Origin: Ruminococcus sp.
GTDB lineage: Bacteria; Bacillota_A; Clostridia; Oscillospirales; Ruminococcaceae
Direction of reading: 5' to 3'
Assembly: GCA_017480485.1 (NCBI GenBank)
Contig: JAFVAN010000013.1
Coordinates: 1 to 64,000 of the forward strand
Length of the DNA: 64,000 nucleotides
Notes under the pieces: generated by a model
The model's input: only the letters and a program-made list of their open reading frames with translations
What the model was told of the DNA's origin: nothing
The model's database searches: none
Shown: positions 9,246 through 18,956 of the stretch, piece after piece
Numbering within the stretch: the first letter of the stretch is position 1
Layout: every line of letters starts with the position of its first letter
Program-made: the position numbers and the translations under genes

Positions 9246-10355
9246 TTATATCTTCAAGAGAGTTTTAATTTCCGAAATAACTCGTTTTCTACTTTTGGTC
9301 AACATTAGTCCTATCCTGTACAAATATAAAATCGGTATAAATATTTTATACTTATAAAAGAATGGGTATACATTTTTTATTTGTAGCATAGGCAGAAATA
9401 ATCTTTTACGCAGATACTTTACTTTAGAATAAAGTGAGTCATCTGCGGAATTGTTTACGCTGTTCTCAATCGTGCCATATGTCCCCGAGAATATGTAGTA
9501 ATCAAGTAATTCCTTTTCCTCTATTGAAAGCTGGATTCCATCGAAAAGTTTCAAAGCAAGATTTCGCTGCTTAAATTCATATTCAGCTATACCAAGTTTC
9601 GATAACTCATTATTTATATATGCCTTATCTAGCTTATCATAGTAATACTTTACAAGCACATATGTGTCTACCAAGGAACGCAGCCCTGTTCCGCCTTTGC
9701 TGAAATGCTTGTACTCATGAGCAGTAATGTAGATATAGAAGTCCTCATCGGAAAAGCTGTATTCATATTCCTTTCCATCAACTTTGTGAAGCAACCTTTT
9801 TATATTGGAATAATAATCACAAAAACAGTTATCCTTCGATTCGCTGAAAAGTGCATAGTGCATTTCAAAGTTGCAAACCGGCTCTTTGTGAAAAATAATA
9901 TCGTGACCAGTATGTATTTTAGGCGTGGTATAACCAAGTTCAGACATTATTTTCCTTAGTTCATTTGAATATGCTTTATCATACAAAATATCATTATCAC
10001 ACATTTGCCTCATGCCATATTCGGGATATAGGCATTGAAGAATTATCCCTTTTAACGGCATATACCAAATACCTGATTTCTCAAATTCTGCAAATATTCT
10101 TTCACGCTCAATATCCATTGTAGCGTTTTTTCTCATTGATTTGCCTTTTGCTTGACGAAATCTTTCATCTGTGATTCCTGCGCTTTCAAGGGCATAGGCT
10201 GCTATCGCTGTTAGAGAATGAGCTTTGGCAACAGAATATATTTGAGAAAGATTCATTTTCTCTATTTTATCTAGTGTAGGTATTTTATTCTTTAATACGC
10301 ATCTTATAAGATAAAACAAATAATATGCAGATTGTTTATAGTCATTTTTATTCAT
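9246..10355 (-). CDS. NTP_transf_5-like nucleotidyltransferase, copy B
   Basis: A 369-residue paralogue of the gene ending at 7813, alignable over its full length. It shares WYMPLKGIILQ, a DNDILYD motif in place of DYDILID (DxD retained), an HEYKHFSKGGTGLRSL block and an FSGTYGTIENS block. Substrate unknown. The start is ATG 10355 with only a weak AGAAAG ribosome site. A terminator follows its stop, so it probably belongs to the end of the transcript arriving from the right, while copy A may have its own promoter. Confidence 0.72.
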   Translation of the reverse strand: MNKNDYKQSAYYLFYLIRCVLKNKIPTLDKIEKMNLSQIYSVAKAHSLTAIAAYALESAGITDERFRQAKGKSMRKNATMDIERERIFAEFEKSGIWYMPLKGIILQCLYPEYGMRQMCDNDILYDKAYSNELRKIMSELGYTTPKIHTGHDIIFHKEPVCNFEMHYALFSESKDNCFCDYYSNIKRLLHKVDGKEYEYSFSDEDFYIYITAHEYKHFSKGGTGLRSLVDTYVLVKYYYDKLDKAYINNELSKLGIAEYEFKQRNLALKLFDGIQLSIEEKELLDYYIFSGTYGTIENSVNNSADDSLYSKVKYLRKRLFLPMLQIKNVYPFFYKYKIFIPILYLYRIGLMLTKSRKRVISEIKTLLKI

Positions 10356-10464
10356 AATGATATCTTTCTACATTGAAAGCTTAGTTGTATTTAAGTTAAA
10401 TTATCTCGTTCTTCAAGACAAATAAAACAATAGATTCATACTCATATAACCGAGTGAATAGTTA

Positions 10465-10839
10465 TCATCTATCCCAAATTGTCATATTGCTTATGGTATT
10501 TCTCTCCGCATCGGATAATCCACCACTAATTTCTATGTCATGAACATAGGCGTTAAAATAAGACTTGATCTTACTCGACATAGAAAAGCATTCACTCATT
10601 ATATCTTCATAATCTGGTCGGGTTTCATTCATTTTAAAATCACTTGATTCAAGTAAGTTCACAATTTTAAATGCTAATTCGTTTGTAGCGTTATAAAATG
10701 ATTCACTATCTTGTGCTAATCCATCAAAGAACGAAATATCATCTGATTCATATCGGGAGACTAAATCATTATAATCGTTTAACAAGTCTCTATATTTATT
10801 CAGTATTTTCCTGAATATTCCTTGATTTGTACTTGGCAT
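10465..10839 (-). CDS. Small acidic hypothetical protein, probably helical
   Basis: A 124-residue protein rich in Asp, Glu and Ser, without a membrane segment or signal peptide. Spaced Leu, Ile and Tyr (KILNKYRDLLNDYNDLVSRY) suggest a short coiled coil at the N-terminus. No family was recognised. It follows capG with a 34-base gap and so may be the last gene of the polysaccharide transcript. The upstream GAAAGAAG is a modest ribosome site. Confidence 0.55.
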   Translation of the reverse strand: MPSTNQGIFRKILNKYRDLLNDYNDLVSRYESDDISFFDGLAQDSESFYNATNELAFKIVNLLESSDFKMNETRPDYEDIMSECFSMSSKIKSYFNAYVHDIEISGGLSDAERNTISNMTIWDR

Positions 10840-10873
10840 ATTTTAAGTTCTTCTTTCGATATTAATAAGACCC

Positions 10874-12058
10874 TTAATATTTTCTCCAAACCATCTTATC
10901 CACAACCCCCGTATAGCTCTGAATGATCTTTACAACCTTAGAAGAAACATTCTCCTCCACATAATCGGGAACAGGGATACCGAGGTCGCCGTTCTTGTTC
11001 ATCTCGACCGCTGTATCAACAGCCTGTAACAGCGATTTTTCGTCAATACCAGCAAGCACAAAACAAGCCTTGTCAAGTGCTTCGGGGCGCTCTGTACTCG
11101 TTCTAATGCAGATAGCGGGGAACGGGTGTCCAACACTTGTGAAGAAGCTGCTTTCTTCGGGGAGAGTACCGCTGTCGGAAACGACCGCAAAAGCATTCAT
11201 TTGCAAGCAATTGTAATCATGGAAACCAAGCGGCTCATGCTGAATTACTCTGCTGTCGAGCTGAAAACCGCTTGCCTCAAGGCGCTTCTTAGAGCGAGGA
11301 TGACAGCTATACAGGATAGGCATATCATATTTTTCAGCCATCTTGTTTATCGCCGTGAACAGGCTCATGAAATTCTTTTCAGTGTCGATATTCTCCTCAC
11401 GGTGAGCCGAGAGCAGAATGTACTTGCCCTTTTCAAGACCGAGCCTTGCATGAATGTCGCTTGCTTCAATCTCAGTAAGGTTCTGATGAAGCACCTCAGC
11501 CATAGGGCTGCCTGTCACATAAGTACGTTCCTTTGGTAGACCGCAATCAGCGAGGTATCTTCTTGCGTGTTCACTGTATGCGAGGTTTACATCGCTGATA
11601 ATATCAACAATTCTTCTGTTCGTTTCCTCCGGCAGGCATTCGTCCTTGCAGCGGTTTCCGGCTTCCATGTGAAAGATCGGGATATGCAGACGCTTAGCCG
11701 CAATAGCCGACAGGCAGGAATTAGTATCACCGAGGATAAGCATGGCATCGGGTTTGATTTGGCTCATCAGCTTATAGGAGCAATTTATGATATTGCCGAC
11801 CGTTGCGCCGAGATCGTCACCAACAGCGTCCATATATACCTCCGGGTCAGCGAGCTTCAAATCCTTGAAGAAAACACCATTGAGGTTGTAATCATAATTC
11901 TGTCCCGTATGGGCGAGAATGCAGTCAAAATACTGCCTGCACTTATTGATAACAGCCGCAAGTCTGATTATCTCAGGGCGAGTGCCGACGATGATCAGAA
12001 GCTTGAGCTTGCCGTTATTCTGCCACTTTATATCCGAATAATCTGTTTTGATTTCCAT
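10874..12058 (-). CDS. capG: UDP-N-acetylglucosamine 2-epimerase family (CapG-like)
   Basis: A 394-residue member of the WecB/CapG family. Family motifs seen are VGTRPEIIRL near the N-terminus, HTGQNYDYNL, LGDTNSCLSA, HMEAGNRC and DSGTLPEE. In Staphylococcus the CapE-CapF-CapG trio makes UDP-N-acetyl-L-fucosamine; CapG performs the last 2-epimerisation, converting UDP-2-acetamido-2,6-dideoxy-L-talose to UDP-L-FucNAc. Here the three genes occur in pathway order and overlap by single bases (TAATG with capF), which supports this assignment over a plain ManNAc epimerase. Cytoplasmic. Confidence 0.87.
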   Translation of the reverse strand: MEIKTDYSDIKWQNNGKLKLLIIVGTRPEIIRLAAVINKCRQYFDCILAHTGQNYDYNLNGVFFKDLKLADPEVYMDAVGDDLGATVGNIINCSYKLMSQIKPDAMLILGDTNSCLSAIAAKRLHIPIFHMEAGNRCKDECLPEETNRRIVDIISDVNLAYSEHARRYLADCGLPKERTYVTGSPMAEVLHQNLTEIEASDIHARLGLEKGKYILLSAHREENIDTEKNFMSLFTAINKMAEKYDMPILYSCHPRSKKRLEASGFQLDSRVIQHEPLGFHDYNCLQMNAFAVVSDSGTLPEESSFFTSVGHPFPAICIRTSTERPEALDKACFVLAGIDEKSLLQAVDTAVEMNKNGDLGIPVPDYVEENVSSKVVKIIQSYTGVVDKMVWRKY

Positions 12059-13257
12059 TACTTGACCACCTCAAAGAAAGTATCAGGGTGCTGCGGGTCA
12101 AACTGCTCGTTTGCCCACATCACAGTCACAAGGTTATCCGTATCACTCAGATTGATAATGTTGTGAGTGTAACCGGGGAGCATATGCACCGCCTGAATTT
12201 TATCGCCCGACACCTCGAATTCAATAACTTCTTCCGTGCCGATCTTGCGCTCCTGAATAAGCCCATGACCAGCCACCACAATAAAAAACTCCCATTTTGT
12301 GTTATGCCAATGTTGTCCTTTTGTGATACCGGGCTTGCTGATATTCACGCTAAACTGACCGCAATTTGCAGTTTTAAGAAGCTCGGTAAAGCTGCCACGG
12401 TCATCGCAATTCATCTTCAAATCAAAGATAGTTTTCTCTTTCGGGAGATAACTCAGATATGTGGAGTAGAGCTTTTTTGCAAAGCTGTTGTTAGGTATTT
12501 CAGGCATAACAAGAGTATCGGGTTGAGCCTTAAAAGTTTCAAGCAAGTCAACTATTTCACCAAGCGTTACCTTGTGTGTAGTCGGAACATAGCAGAACTT
12601 GCCCTGCTCATCGGGAACAACATTCAGCCCATCATAAACGCATCTGTGAGCCTTACCCTCGATAGCGTCGAGCATTTCCTCGACTAAATCGTCAATGTAC
12701 AGCAGTTCAAGCTGAGTGCTACGGTCATTGACCTGAATGGGCAGATCGTTTGCGATATTGTTGCAAAAAGTCGCAACAGCACTGTTGTAATTCGGTCTGC
12801 ACCACTTGCCGAACAGATTCGGAAAACGGTACACATAAACAGTTGCCCCTGTTTCTTCTGCATAATCGAAGAAAAGATTTTCTCCTGCCAGTTTGCTCCT
12901 ACCGTACTCGCCATCATAGCGCCCGATCAGCGTTGCCTGTAAGGACGAAGATAACACAATAGGGCATTTATTGTTATGTTTTTTGAGCAAATCAAGCAGC
13001 TCGCTTGCAAAGCCGAAATTGCCAGTCATAAACTCGCTGTTATCCTTCGGACGGTTCACACCTGCAAGGTTGAAAACAAAATCTGCCTTTAAGCAATACT
13101 CGTCCAAAAAGGACTTGTCCGTGTCAATGTCAAACTCAAATATATCCTCGATCTGGATATTCGGGCGAGTCTTATTCTTGCCGTCACGGATATTTTTGAG
13201 GTTCTCGACAAGATTTCTGCCAGCAAAACCTTTTGCGCCTGTTACAAGAATTTTCAT
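12058..13257 (-). CDS. capF: CapF-like bifunctional UDP-sugar epimerase/reductase with cupin domain
   Basis: A 399-residue protein with two domains. The N-terminal SDR Rossmann fold begins TGAKGFAGRNL (residues 6-16). The C-terminal cupin, from about residue 285, has a His-rich metal-site block, GQHWHNTKWEFF. This layout is characteristic of CapF, whose cupin carries out a 3-epimerisation and whose SDR domain reduces the 4-keto intermediate to UDP-2-acetamido-2,6-dideoxy-L-talose. Its start overlaps the capE stop and its stop overlaps the capG start, both as TAATG, so translation of the three is coupled. Confidence 0.9.
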   Translation of the reverse strand: MKILVTGAKGFAGRNLVENLKNIRDGKNKTRPNIQIEDIFEFDIDTDKSFLDEYCLKADFVFNLAGVNRPKDNSEFMTGNFGFASELLDLLKKHNNKCPIVLSSSLQATLIGRYDGEYGRSKLAGENLFFDYAEETGATVYVYRFPNLFGKWCRPNYNSAVATFCNNIANDLPIQVNDRSTQLELLYIDDLVEEMLDAIEGKAHRCVYDGLNVVPDEQGKFCYVPTTHKVTLGEIVDLLETFKAQPDTLVMPEIPNNSFAKKLYSTYLSYLPKEKTIFDLKMNCDDRGSFTELLKTANCGQFSVNISKPGITKGQHWHNTKWEFFIVVAGHGLIQERKIGTEEVIEFEVSGDKIQAVHMLPGYTHNIINLSDTDNLVTVMWANEQFDPQHPDTFFEVVK

Positions 13258-14318
13258 TAGTTCAGCCCCATTTCTGCAAGGCGCTCCTGAATATAGGCAA
13301 GTGATGCAATCTTTGCCTTAGTTTCCTCAACATTCAGAATCCTCGTATTATTTGAGTTGAACTCAGAGAGTGTAACACGCTTCTCGTCGCCTTCCTTGAA
13401 ATACTTATCATAATTCAGACCACGATTATCCGCAGGCACACGATAAAAGTTTCCCATGTCGATAGCCTTGGCACATTCCTCATTGGTAAGCAGAGTTTCA
13501 TACATCTTCTCACCGTGACGGATACCGATAACTTTGATGTCCTCTTTCTTACCGCCGAACAGCTCACAAACAGCTTCAGCCTGTGTTTGAATTGTGCAGG
13601 CAGGAGCTTTCTGAATAAGTAGGTCGCCGTTCTCACCATTCTCAAAAGCGAACAGAACGAGATCAACTGCTTCCTCAAGTGACATAATGAAACGTGTCAT
13701 TTTAGGCTCAGTAAGTGTGATAGGCTGTCCATTCTGGATTTGGTCTATCCATAGTGGAATAACCGAACCACGGCTGCACATAACGTTGCCGTAACGAGTG
13801 CAGCAGATCTTTGTGTTGCCTGATGTTCTCGACTTTGCAATAGCAACCTTTTCCTCCAATGACTTAGAGATACCCATTGCATTGATCGGGTAGGCTGCCT
13901 TGTCGGTCGAAAGGCAGATAACGCTTTTTACTCCTGCTTCGATTGCAGCGGTCAGAACGTTGTCTGTTCCGATAACGTTGGTGCGAACAGCCTCCATTGG
14001 GAAGAACTCACAGGAAGGAACCTGCTTCAGAGCAGCTGCATGGAATATGTAATCAACTCCCTGCATTGCTCCACGAACGGACTCCAGACTGCGAACATCG
14101 CCTATGTAGAACTTGATCTTGTCTGCTACCTCAGGCATTGTTGCCTGAAAGTGGTGGCGCATATCGTCCTGCTTCTTTTCATCTCGGCTGAAAATTCTTA
14201 TCTCGCCTATATCAGTTTTTAAAAAGCGGTTAAGGACGGCATTGCCGAAACTGCCGGTACCGCCGGTAATTAATAATGTTTTACCAATAAATGTCGTTTC
14301 TGCATTTGCTCCCTGCAT
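13257..14318 (-). CDS. capE: CapE-like UDP-N-acetylglucosamine 4,6-dehydratase (inverting)
   Basis: A 353-residue SDR enzyme. NAD-binding TGGTGSFG is at residues 18-25. The catalytic block is LSTDKA with MGISK at 148-152: Met replaces the usual Tyr of YxxxK, as in FlaA1/CapE/WbjB inverting 4,6-dehydratases. It would convert UDP-GlcNAc to a UDP-4-keto-6-deoxy-L-arabino-hexosulose, the first step towards UDP-L-FucNAc. ATG 14318 follows AGGAG by about 9 bases. It is first of the capEFG trio. Confidence 0.9.
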   Translation of the reverse strand: MQGANAETTFIGKTLLITGGTGSFGNAVLNRFLKTDIGEIRIFSRDEKKQDDMRHHFQATMPEVADKIKFYIGDVRSLESVRGAMQGVDYIFHAAALKQVPSCEFFPMEAVRTNVIGTDNVLTAAIEAGVKSVICLSTDKAAYPINAMGISKSLEEKVAIAKSRTSGNTKICCTRYGNVMCSRGSVIPLWIDQIQNGQPITLTEPKMTRFIMSLEEAVDLVLFAFENGENGDLLIQKAPACTIQTQAEAVCELFGGKKEDIKVIGIRHGEKMYETLLTNEECAKAIDMGNFYRVPADNRGLNYDKYFKEGDEKRVTLSEFNSNNTRILNVEETKAKIASLAYIQERLAEMGLN

Positions 14319-14357
14319 TTCAAGCTCTCCTCTTTTTTATATGCGAATTTGGATAGT

Positions 14358-14789
14358 TTATTTTTTTGATAATGACTCTTTAATCTGTGTAGTGCTAATT
14401 CCCTGTGTATATGGAAAATACTCTATGCTTACACCCTGTAGAGCAAATTGAGCCTCAGTTTTTTTATATCGTTCCGAGCCTTTCCAGTCATCACCTGAGA
14501 ACAATACATCAAAATGGAACTTATCTAGAGCGAGCATTTTATCATTTGTAGTTGCAATATCAACTAAAACAGCATCATCAACAACTTTCAGAGCTTTTAA
14601 AATACGAACTCTATCTTTTTCAGAGTATACAGGCTCTTTATGCTTAATATCTCTTACATATGTATCATCACATACACCAACAATAAGTATATCGCACATA
14701 CCTTTACAACGTTCTAAAAGATTAAGATGACCTACATGAAATACATCAAATACTCCACATGTATAGCCTATATGATATTTCTTAGACAT
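14358..14789 (-). CDS. Glycerol-3-phosphate-type cytidylyltransferase (TagD-like)
   Basis: A 143-residue nucleotidyltransferase with GVFDVFHVGHLNLL (HxGH, residues 12-25) and a C-terminal GISTTQIK block, as in TagD. The family makes CDP-glycerol or a similar CDP-alcohol from CTP. The frame is open a further 50 codons upstream, but ATG 14789 has GGAGAGGAG just before it and the extra part would lie inside the licD-like gene, so the short start is preferred. It overlaps the licD-like stop by 8 bases. The coupling suggests the CDP-alcohol feeds the LicD transferase. Confidence 0.85.
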   Translation of the reverse strand: MSKKYHIGYTCGVFDVFHVGHLNLLERCKGMCDILIVGVCDDTYVRDIKHKEPVYSEKDRVRILKALKVVDDAVLVDIATTNDKMLALDKFHFDVLFSGDDWKGSERYKKTEAQFALQGVSIEYFPYTQGISTTQIKESLSKK

Positions 14790-15618
14790 TACTGTACTCC
14801 TCTCCATTCGAAAATTTAATTTTAATAATGCTATGTCTATTTTCACGTTTATCCTCTGGCGGTAACTGCATATAGTCACCATACTCCTCAGATAATCGTT
14901 CATGTGATCCTGTTGGAACACAAAACAAATCGTTTTCAAATTTCATCTTTTTCACTTTTGAAAGCCATGATTTTTTATAATAATGGGTGTTTGTTTTGCC
15001 TATGTTTTCATAAACAATCTTTGAAAATGGTACATCAAGAACGATTTTTTCATACTTGCTTACAATCTGCTTGTGAGAAAAAAACAGGGAAACAAATTGA
15101 TATACAAGATATCCAATTCTTTTTTTCATGTTTATATTTCCATTAACCATCCACGGCTTATATCCATGCTTCATTAATAAACATCTAGCCCAAAAAACAC
15201 GTTTATTAACTAACTTAGTCCTTTCTTTTTTTGTCCTGGGAGCATAATCGAAAGGGAAAACATCTACATAGAAACCACAGTTTTTAGTTATTCCACTTTT
15301 TTCTTCAATATAAACAGTATTTCTTTTTCTAACTTTTCCAAAGGGAAGCGCATAAGAAGAATCGTTTTTCCATGATTGCCATAAATAGGATTTGTTAAGA
15401 TGTTTAGGTGCTAATTTAGAAAATTTTTCATAGTCTTCACGAAGCATTCCAATATCAATATCATCATCCCATGGTATAAATCCCTCATGGCGAACAGCAC
15501 CGATTAGAGTACCGCTATCAAGAAAATACTTAATTTCGTTTTCTCTACAAACTCGATCTATTTCTTTAAGTATTTCTAACTGTTCCAATTGTACACGCCT
15601 TAGTATTTGTGTTTCCAT
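14782..15618 (-). CDS. LicD/fukutin-family phosphotransferase
   Basis: About 278 residues. The diagnostic LicD block is DSGTLIGAVRHEGFIPWDDD, continuing into IDIGM, close to the N-terminus. LicD enzymes transfer a phospho-alcohol such as phosphocholine from a CDP donor to a surface glycan; related fukutin proteins transfer ribitol phosphate. Its neighbour is a TagD-like cytidylyltransferase, so phosphoglycerol is a reasonable guess for the donor group. ATG 15618 has TAGGAG nine bases upstream; the GTG at 15621 is an alternative. Confidence 0.85.
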   Translation of the reverse strand: METQILRRVQLEQLEILKEIDRVCRENEIKYFLDSGTLIGAVRHEGFIPWDDDIDIGMLREDYEKFSKLAPKHLNKSYLWQSWKNDSSYALPFGKVRKRNTVYIEEKSGITKNCGFYVDVFPFDYAPRTKKERTKLVNKRVFWARCLLMKHGYKPWMVNGNINMKKRIGYLVYQFVSLFFSHKQIVSKYEKIVLDVPFSKIVYENIGKTNTHYYKKSWLSKVKKMKFENDLFCVPTGSHERLSEEYGDYMQLPPEDKRENRHSIIKIKFSNGEEYSNV

Positions 15619-15669
15619 CACATAAAACTCCTATGTAAATTATCGTATAGCATTAACATTTGTCATCTA

Positions 15670-16689
15670 TTAACGATTTCCATACATTTTATCGTAGTAA
15701 TCCATATACTCCCCGGAAATAATAGTCTCCCACCACTCCCGGTTGTCCAGATACCACTGGATCGTCTTTTTGATGCCATCTTCAAACTTCGTTTCAGGCA
15801 GCCACCCAAGCTCGTTGTGTATCTTCGTCGGGTCGATAGCGTAGCGCATATCGTGTCCCTTACGGTCGGTAACATGAGTTATCAGGCTTTCGGGCTTACC
15901 GAGTTCTTTGCAAATCAGCTTGACGATGTCGATATTTCGCATCTCGTTGTGACCACCAATGTTGTAGACCTCACCAACTCTGCCTTTATGAATAACAAGA
16001 TCAATAGCCTTGCAGTGATCCTCAACATAGAGCCAGTCTCTCACGTTCAGTCCCTCGCCATAAACGGGAAGAGGCTTATCATTGAGACAATTAGCGATCA
16101 TCAGCGGAATGAGCTTCTCCGGGAAATGATACGGACCATAGTTATTGGAACATCTGCTGATAGTTACAGGCAAACCATAGGTCCTGTGATAAGCAAGCAC
16201 AAGCAAGTCTGCTCCAGCTTTAGAGCTACTGTAGGGACTGCTGGTATGTATCGGAGTCTCCTCTGTGAAGAACAGATCGGGTCTGTCAAGCGGCAAATCG
16301 CCGTAAACCTCATCGGTACTTACCTGATGATAACGCTGGATGCCGTACTTGCGGCAAGCGTCCATAAGAGTCTGCGTGCCGAGGATATTCGTCTGAAGGA
16401 ATATACCCGGGTCTTCAATGCTGCGGTCAACGTGGGACTCCGCTGCGAAGTTGACCACGATGTCGGGGTGCTCTTCCTCGAACAGCTTGTTCACAGCCTC
16501 ACGGTCGCAAATGTCAGCCTTTACAAATCTGAAATTCGGGTCGTCCATAACAGGCTTGAGGGTGCTCAGATTGCCTGCATAGGTCAGCTTGTCCAGACAT
16601 ATAATGCGGTAGTCGGGGTACTTTTTCAGCATGTGAAAAATGAAATTTGAGCCGATAAATCCCGCTCCGCCTGTAACGATTATTGTCAT
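15670..16689 (-). CDS. rmlB: dTDP-glucose 4,6-dehydratase
   Basis: A 339-residue extended SDR. NAD-binding TGGAGFIGSNF is at residues 6-16, the STDEVYGD motif at about 124-131, and the catalytic YSSSKAGAD (YxxxK) near 150. It converts dTDP-glucose to dTDP-4-keto-6-deoxyglucose. It starts one base after the rmlA stop. No rmlC or rmlD is present in the window, while a VioA-like aminotransferase is, so the product is more likely routed to a 4-amino sugar than to rhamnose. Confidence 0.93.
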   Translation of the reverse strand: MTIIVTGGAGFIGSNFIFHMLKKYPDYRIICLDKLTYAGNLSTLKPVMDDPNFRFVKADICDREAVNKLFEEEHPDIVVNFAAESHVDRSIEDPGIFLQTNILGTQTLMDACRKYGIQRYHQVSTDEVYGDLPLDRPDLFFTEETPIHTSSPYSSSKAGADLLVLAYHRTYGLPVTISRCSNNYGPYHFPEKLIPLMIANCLNDKPLPVYGEGLNVRDWLYVEDHCKAIDLVIHKGRVGEVYNIGGHNEMRNIDIVKLICKELGKPESLITHVTDRKGHDMRYAIDPTKIHNELGWLPETKFEDGIKKTIQWYLDNREWWETIISGEYMDYYDKMYGNR

Positions 16690-16690
16690 T

Positions 16691-17563
16691 TTAGTCCTCC
16701 GTCAATGAAAGAATGTACTGACCGTACTCGGTCATTTTCAACTCCTCGCCAAGCTTGTGAAGCTGCTCGGTTGTGATGAAGCCTCTGCGCCAAGCGATCT
16801 CCTCGATACACGAAATGTAAAAGCCCTGCATTTCCTGAACGGTCTTTACAAAGTTTCCGGCTTTCTGCATTCCCTTCGGCGTACCTGTGTCGAGCCACGA
16901 AATGCCACGCTGAAGCAGAGTAACTTTCAGCTTGCCTTCATTCAGATAGTGATTGTTTATCGAGGTGATCTCGATCTCACCACGAGCCGAGGGCTTGACA
17001 TTTTTAGCGATCTCAACGACCTCATTGTTGTAGAAGTACAGTCCGGGAACTGCATAGTTTGACTTGGGATTTGCAGGCTTTTCTTCGATTGAAAGTACGT
17101 TCATGTTCTTGTCAAACTCGACTACACCGAAAGCAGTCGGATCCTTTACCGGAAATCCGAAAATTGCAGCGCCAGTTGTTTCAGCAGCACTCATTGCGCT
17201 TTTTATCATGCGTGTGAAGTCTTTGCCATAAAAAACATTATCGCCAAGCACGAGACAAACGCTGTCATTGCCGATGAAATCCGCACCGAGAATGAATGCG
17301 TCTGCAAGTCCACGCGGGGTGTCCTGAACCTTGTATTCGATATGTATACCGAGCCTGCTGCCGTCGCCCAGCAGCTTTTCATAGTTAGGTGTATCATCGG
17401 GGGTCGAAATGACAAGGACGTCTTTTATTCCCGCCAGCAGCAACACCGACAGCGGATAATAGATCAGCGGCTTGTCATAGATTGGCAGCAGCTGTTTGCT
17501 GACTGCGATCGTGTTCGGATAAAGGCGCGTGCCTTTGCCTCCGGCGAGGATTATGCCTTTCAT
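16691..17563 (-). CDS. rmlA: Glucose-1-phosphate thymidylyltransferase
   Basis: A 290-residue enzyme of the usual RmlA length. The nucleotide-binding GGKGTRLYP is at residues 8-16, followed by [16 protein letters not shown], and [15 protein letters not shown] farther on. It makes dTDP-glucose from dTTP and glucose-1-phosphate and feeds rmlB immediately downstream. An ATPase gene lies only 17 bases upstream, separating it from the aminotransferase gene of the same pathway. Confidence 0.93.
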   Translation of the reverse strand: MKGIILAGGKGTRLYPNTIAVSKQLLPIYDKPLIYYPLSVLLLAGIKDVLVISTPDDTPNYEKLLGDGSRLGIHIEYKVQDTPRGLADAFILGADFIGNDSVCLVLGDNVFYGKDFTRMIKSAMSAAETTGAAIFGFPVKDPTAFGVVEFDKNMNVLSIEEKPANPKSNYAVPGLYFYNNEVVEIAKNVKPSARGEIEITSINNHYLNEGKLKVTLLQRGISWLDTGTPKGMQKAGNFVKTVQEMQGFYISCIEEIAWRRGFITTEQLHKLGEELKMTEYGQYILSLTED

Positions 17564-17580
17564 TTTAACACCTTCCTTTT

Positions 17581-18930
17581 TTATTTGCAGAGGTCAATAA
17601 GAAGTTCGATTGACGTTATTAATTCTTCTTCTGTATATGATCTTCCAGAGTCTGGATGATCTATCGCATTTCGAATATACGTTGGAAGTGTTTGATAATG
17701 ATGTCCTTGAAAGCTATTATCTATTTTCTCATGTTTAGTTGTAATGTACTGTGTTTGCTGTGTTATATATTGATCACAATCATTTATTCTATGCATTCCC
17801 GATTTAGTCTGAAGATACCCATACAGTTCAATGTGATAGTCTGTTGAAGGTATGCCAAAAGCCAAGTAGTTAGTTTCAGCAGCAGTTATACTCGGAAGCA
17901 CATTTGGAGCAGTGACAGGCTTGCTTCGAATCACACCATTATCATCATTTAAGACAATGACTAAAACATTATTTCGGTCTTTTAATGCTGATTGAATAAC
18001 ATACTCTGAATGTGTTGCTATAATCATTTGTACAGTTTGTACTCCATTATTGGTGAATAAGCTGCGATAATATTCAAGAATCTTTTTTTGCCATATTGGA
18101 TGCATACTTAATTCTGGCTCATCAATAAGAACGGTACCGCCTGTAATACTATTAATGTTTCTCAATAGGTGAGCACCCCGAAAAACAATTTGTTTTTCAC
18201 CAGTACTAAGCTGGTCTACTGATATCTGATGTCCATGTTTTTCAAACATAACCTTCTTCTCATTTGGATCATCATTATCTATTCCAGCATATTTTATGTT
18301 GTTGAAAAAATTATTAAAAGCTCTTTCAAAACGGTATCCTCTTGACTGCTTTTTAAAATCATCATATTTTTTATCGTTTAAACCGCCTTGTTCGCAGCTT
18401 TTTCTCCATTCTGAAGAATCTTGACCATCAATATCAATAAGTAGTTGTTTGACTCTCGTAAAATCATCATTTTCATCTGGCTCATATTTATCATTATCTA
18501 CTAGTTGTGTAGTTACAGCTTTTACCGGATTAGTGTTAAATCCTGATCTTGCTTTTGAATATGCAAATCCATAGTGTCTAATGTCTTTTTTATCATTATT
18601 AATCTGATCTGGGTTAGCTAATAAACCTGAATTGATATTTACTTCTTCTCCATCACTTAATTCTTTTCTATTATGGAAACCATATCCTGCATTCTGTGAA
18701 ATAGGAGTTATTTGAAAGATGTTCTCATCTATAGCATACTCAATAAATTCAAAGGGTATAATTGATTGCCTATTTAAAAAAGTGGCTATAGAATTAAGAA
18801 TTGTAGTTTTCCCAACTCCGTTCTCACCTGCAAGAATAATCGTATTATAGGCTGTTCCATCTGGCTTAGTGAAATCAAGTTCAAGATCACCTAAGAAATT
18901 ATAATTATTCCACCTTATTTTTCTAATCAT
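17581..18930 (-). CDS. SMC/OLD-type AAA ATPase inside the polysaccharide operon
   Basis: A 449-residue ATPase of the AAA_21/RecF-SMC type. Walker A GENGVGKT is at 35-42, an ABC-like signature LSTGEKQ at 241-247, Walker B TVLIDEPE at 266-273 and an H-loop (ATHSEY) near 305-310. No TOPRIM or nuclease domain is obvious after the ATPase. The gene is AT-rich compared with rmlA and rmlB and has no clear role in sugar synthesis. Stand-alone ATPases of this type often belong to defence or DNA-repair systems, but no partner gene is present, so function is uncertain. Confidence 0.8.
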   Translation of the reverse strand: MIRKIRWNNYNFLGDLELDFTKPDGTAYNTIILAGENGVGKTTILNSIATFLNRQSIIPFEFIEYAIDENIFQITPISQNAGYGFHNRKELSDGEEVNINSGLLANPDQINNDKKDIRHYGFAYSKARSGFNTNPVKAVTTQLVDNDKYEPDENDDFTRVKQLLIDIDGQDSSEWRKSCEQGGLNDKKYDDFKKQSRGYRFERAFNNFFNNIKYAGIDNDDPNEKKVMFEKHGHQISVDQLSTGEKQIVFRGAHLLRNINSITGGTVLIDEPELSMHPIWQKKILEYYRSLFTNNGVQTVQMIIATHSEYVIQSALKDRNNVLVIVLNDDNGVIRSKPVTAPNVLPSITAAETNYLAFGIPSTDYHIELYGYLQTKSGMHRINDCDQYITQQTQYITTKHEKIDNSFQGHHYQTLPTYIRNAIDHPDSGRSYTEEELITSIELLIDLCK

Positions 18931-18956
18931 TACATATCAAACCTATAATTATCGCT

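Noticed and set aside
14790..14939. Fifty-codon N-terminal extension of the TagD-like protein
   Set aside because: It lies within the LicD coding region, while the strong ribosome site is just before ATG 14789.
15607..16650. Long plus-strand reading frame opposite rmlB
   Set aside because: It mirrors rmlB codons, has no family motif and no ribosome site; rmlB on the other strand shows all catalytic motifs.
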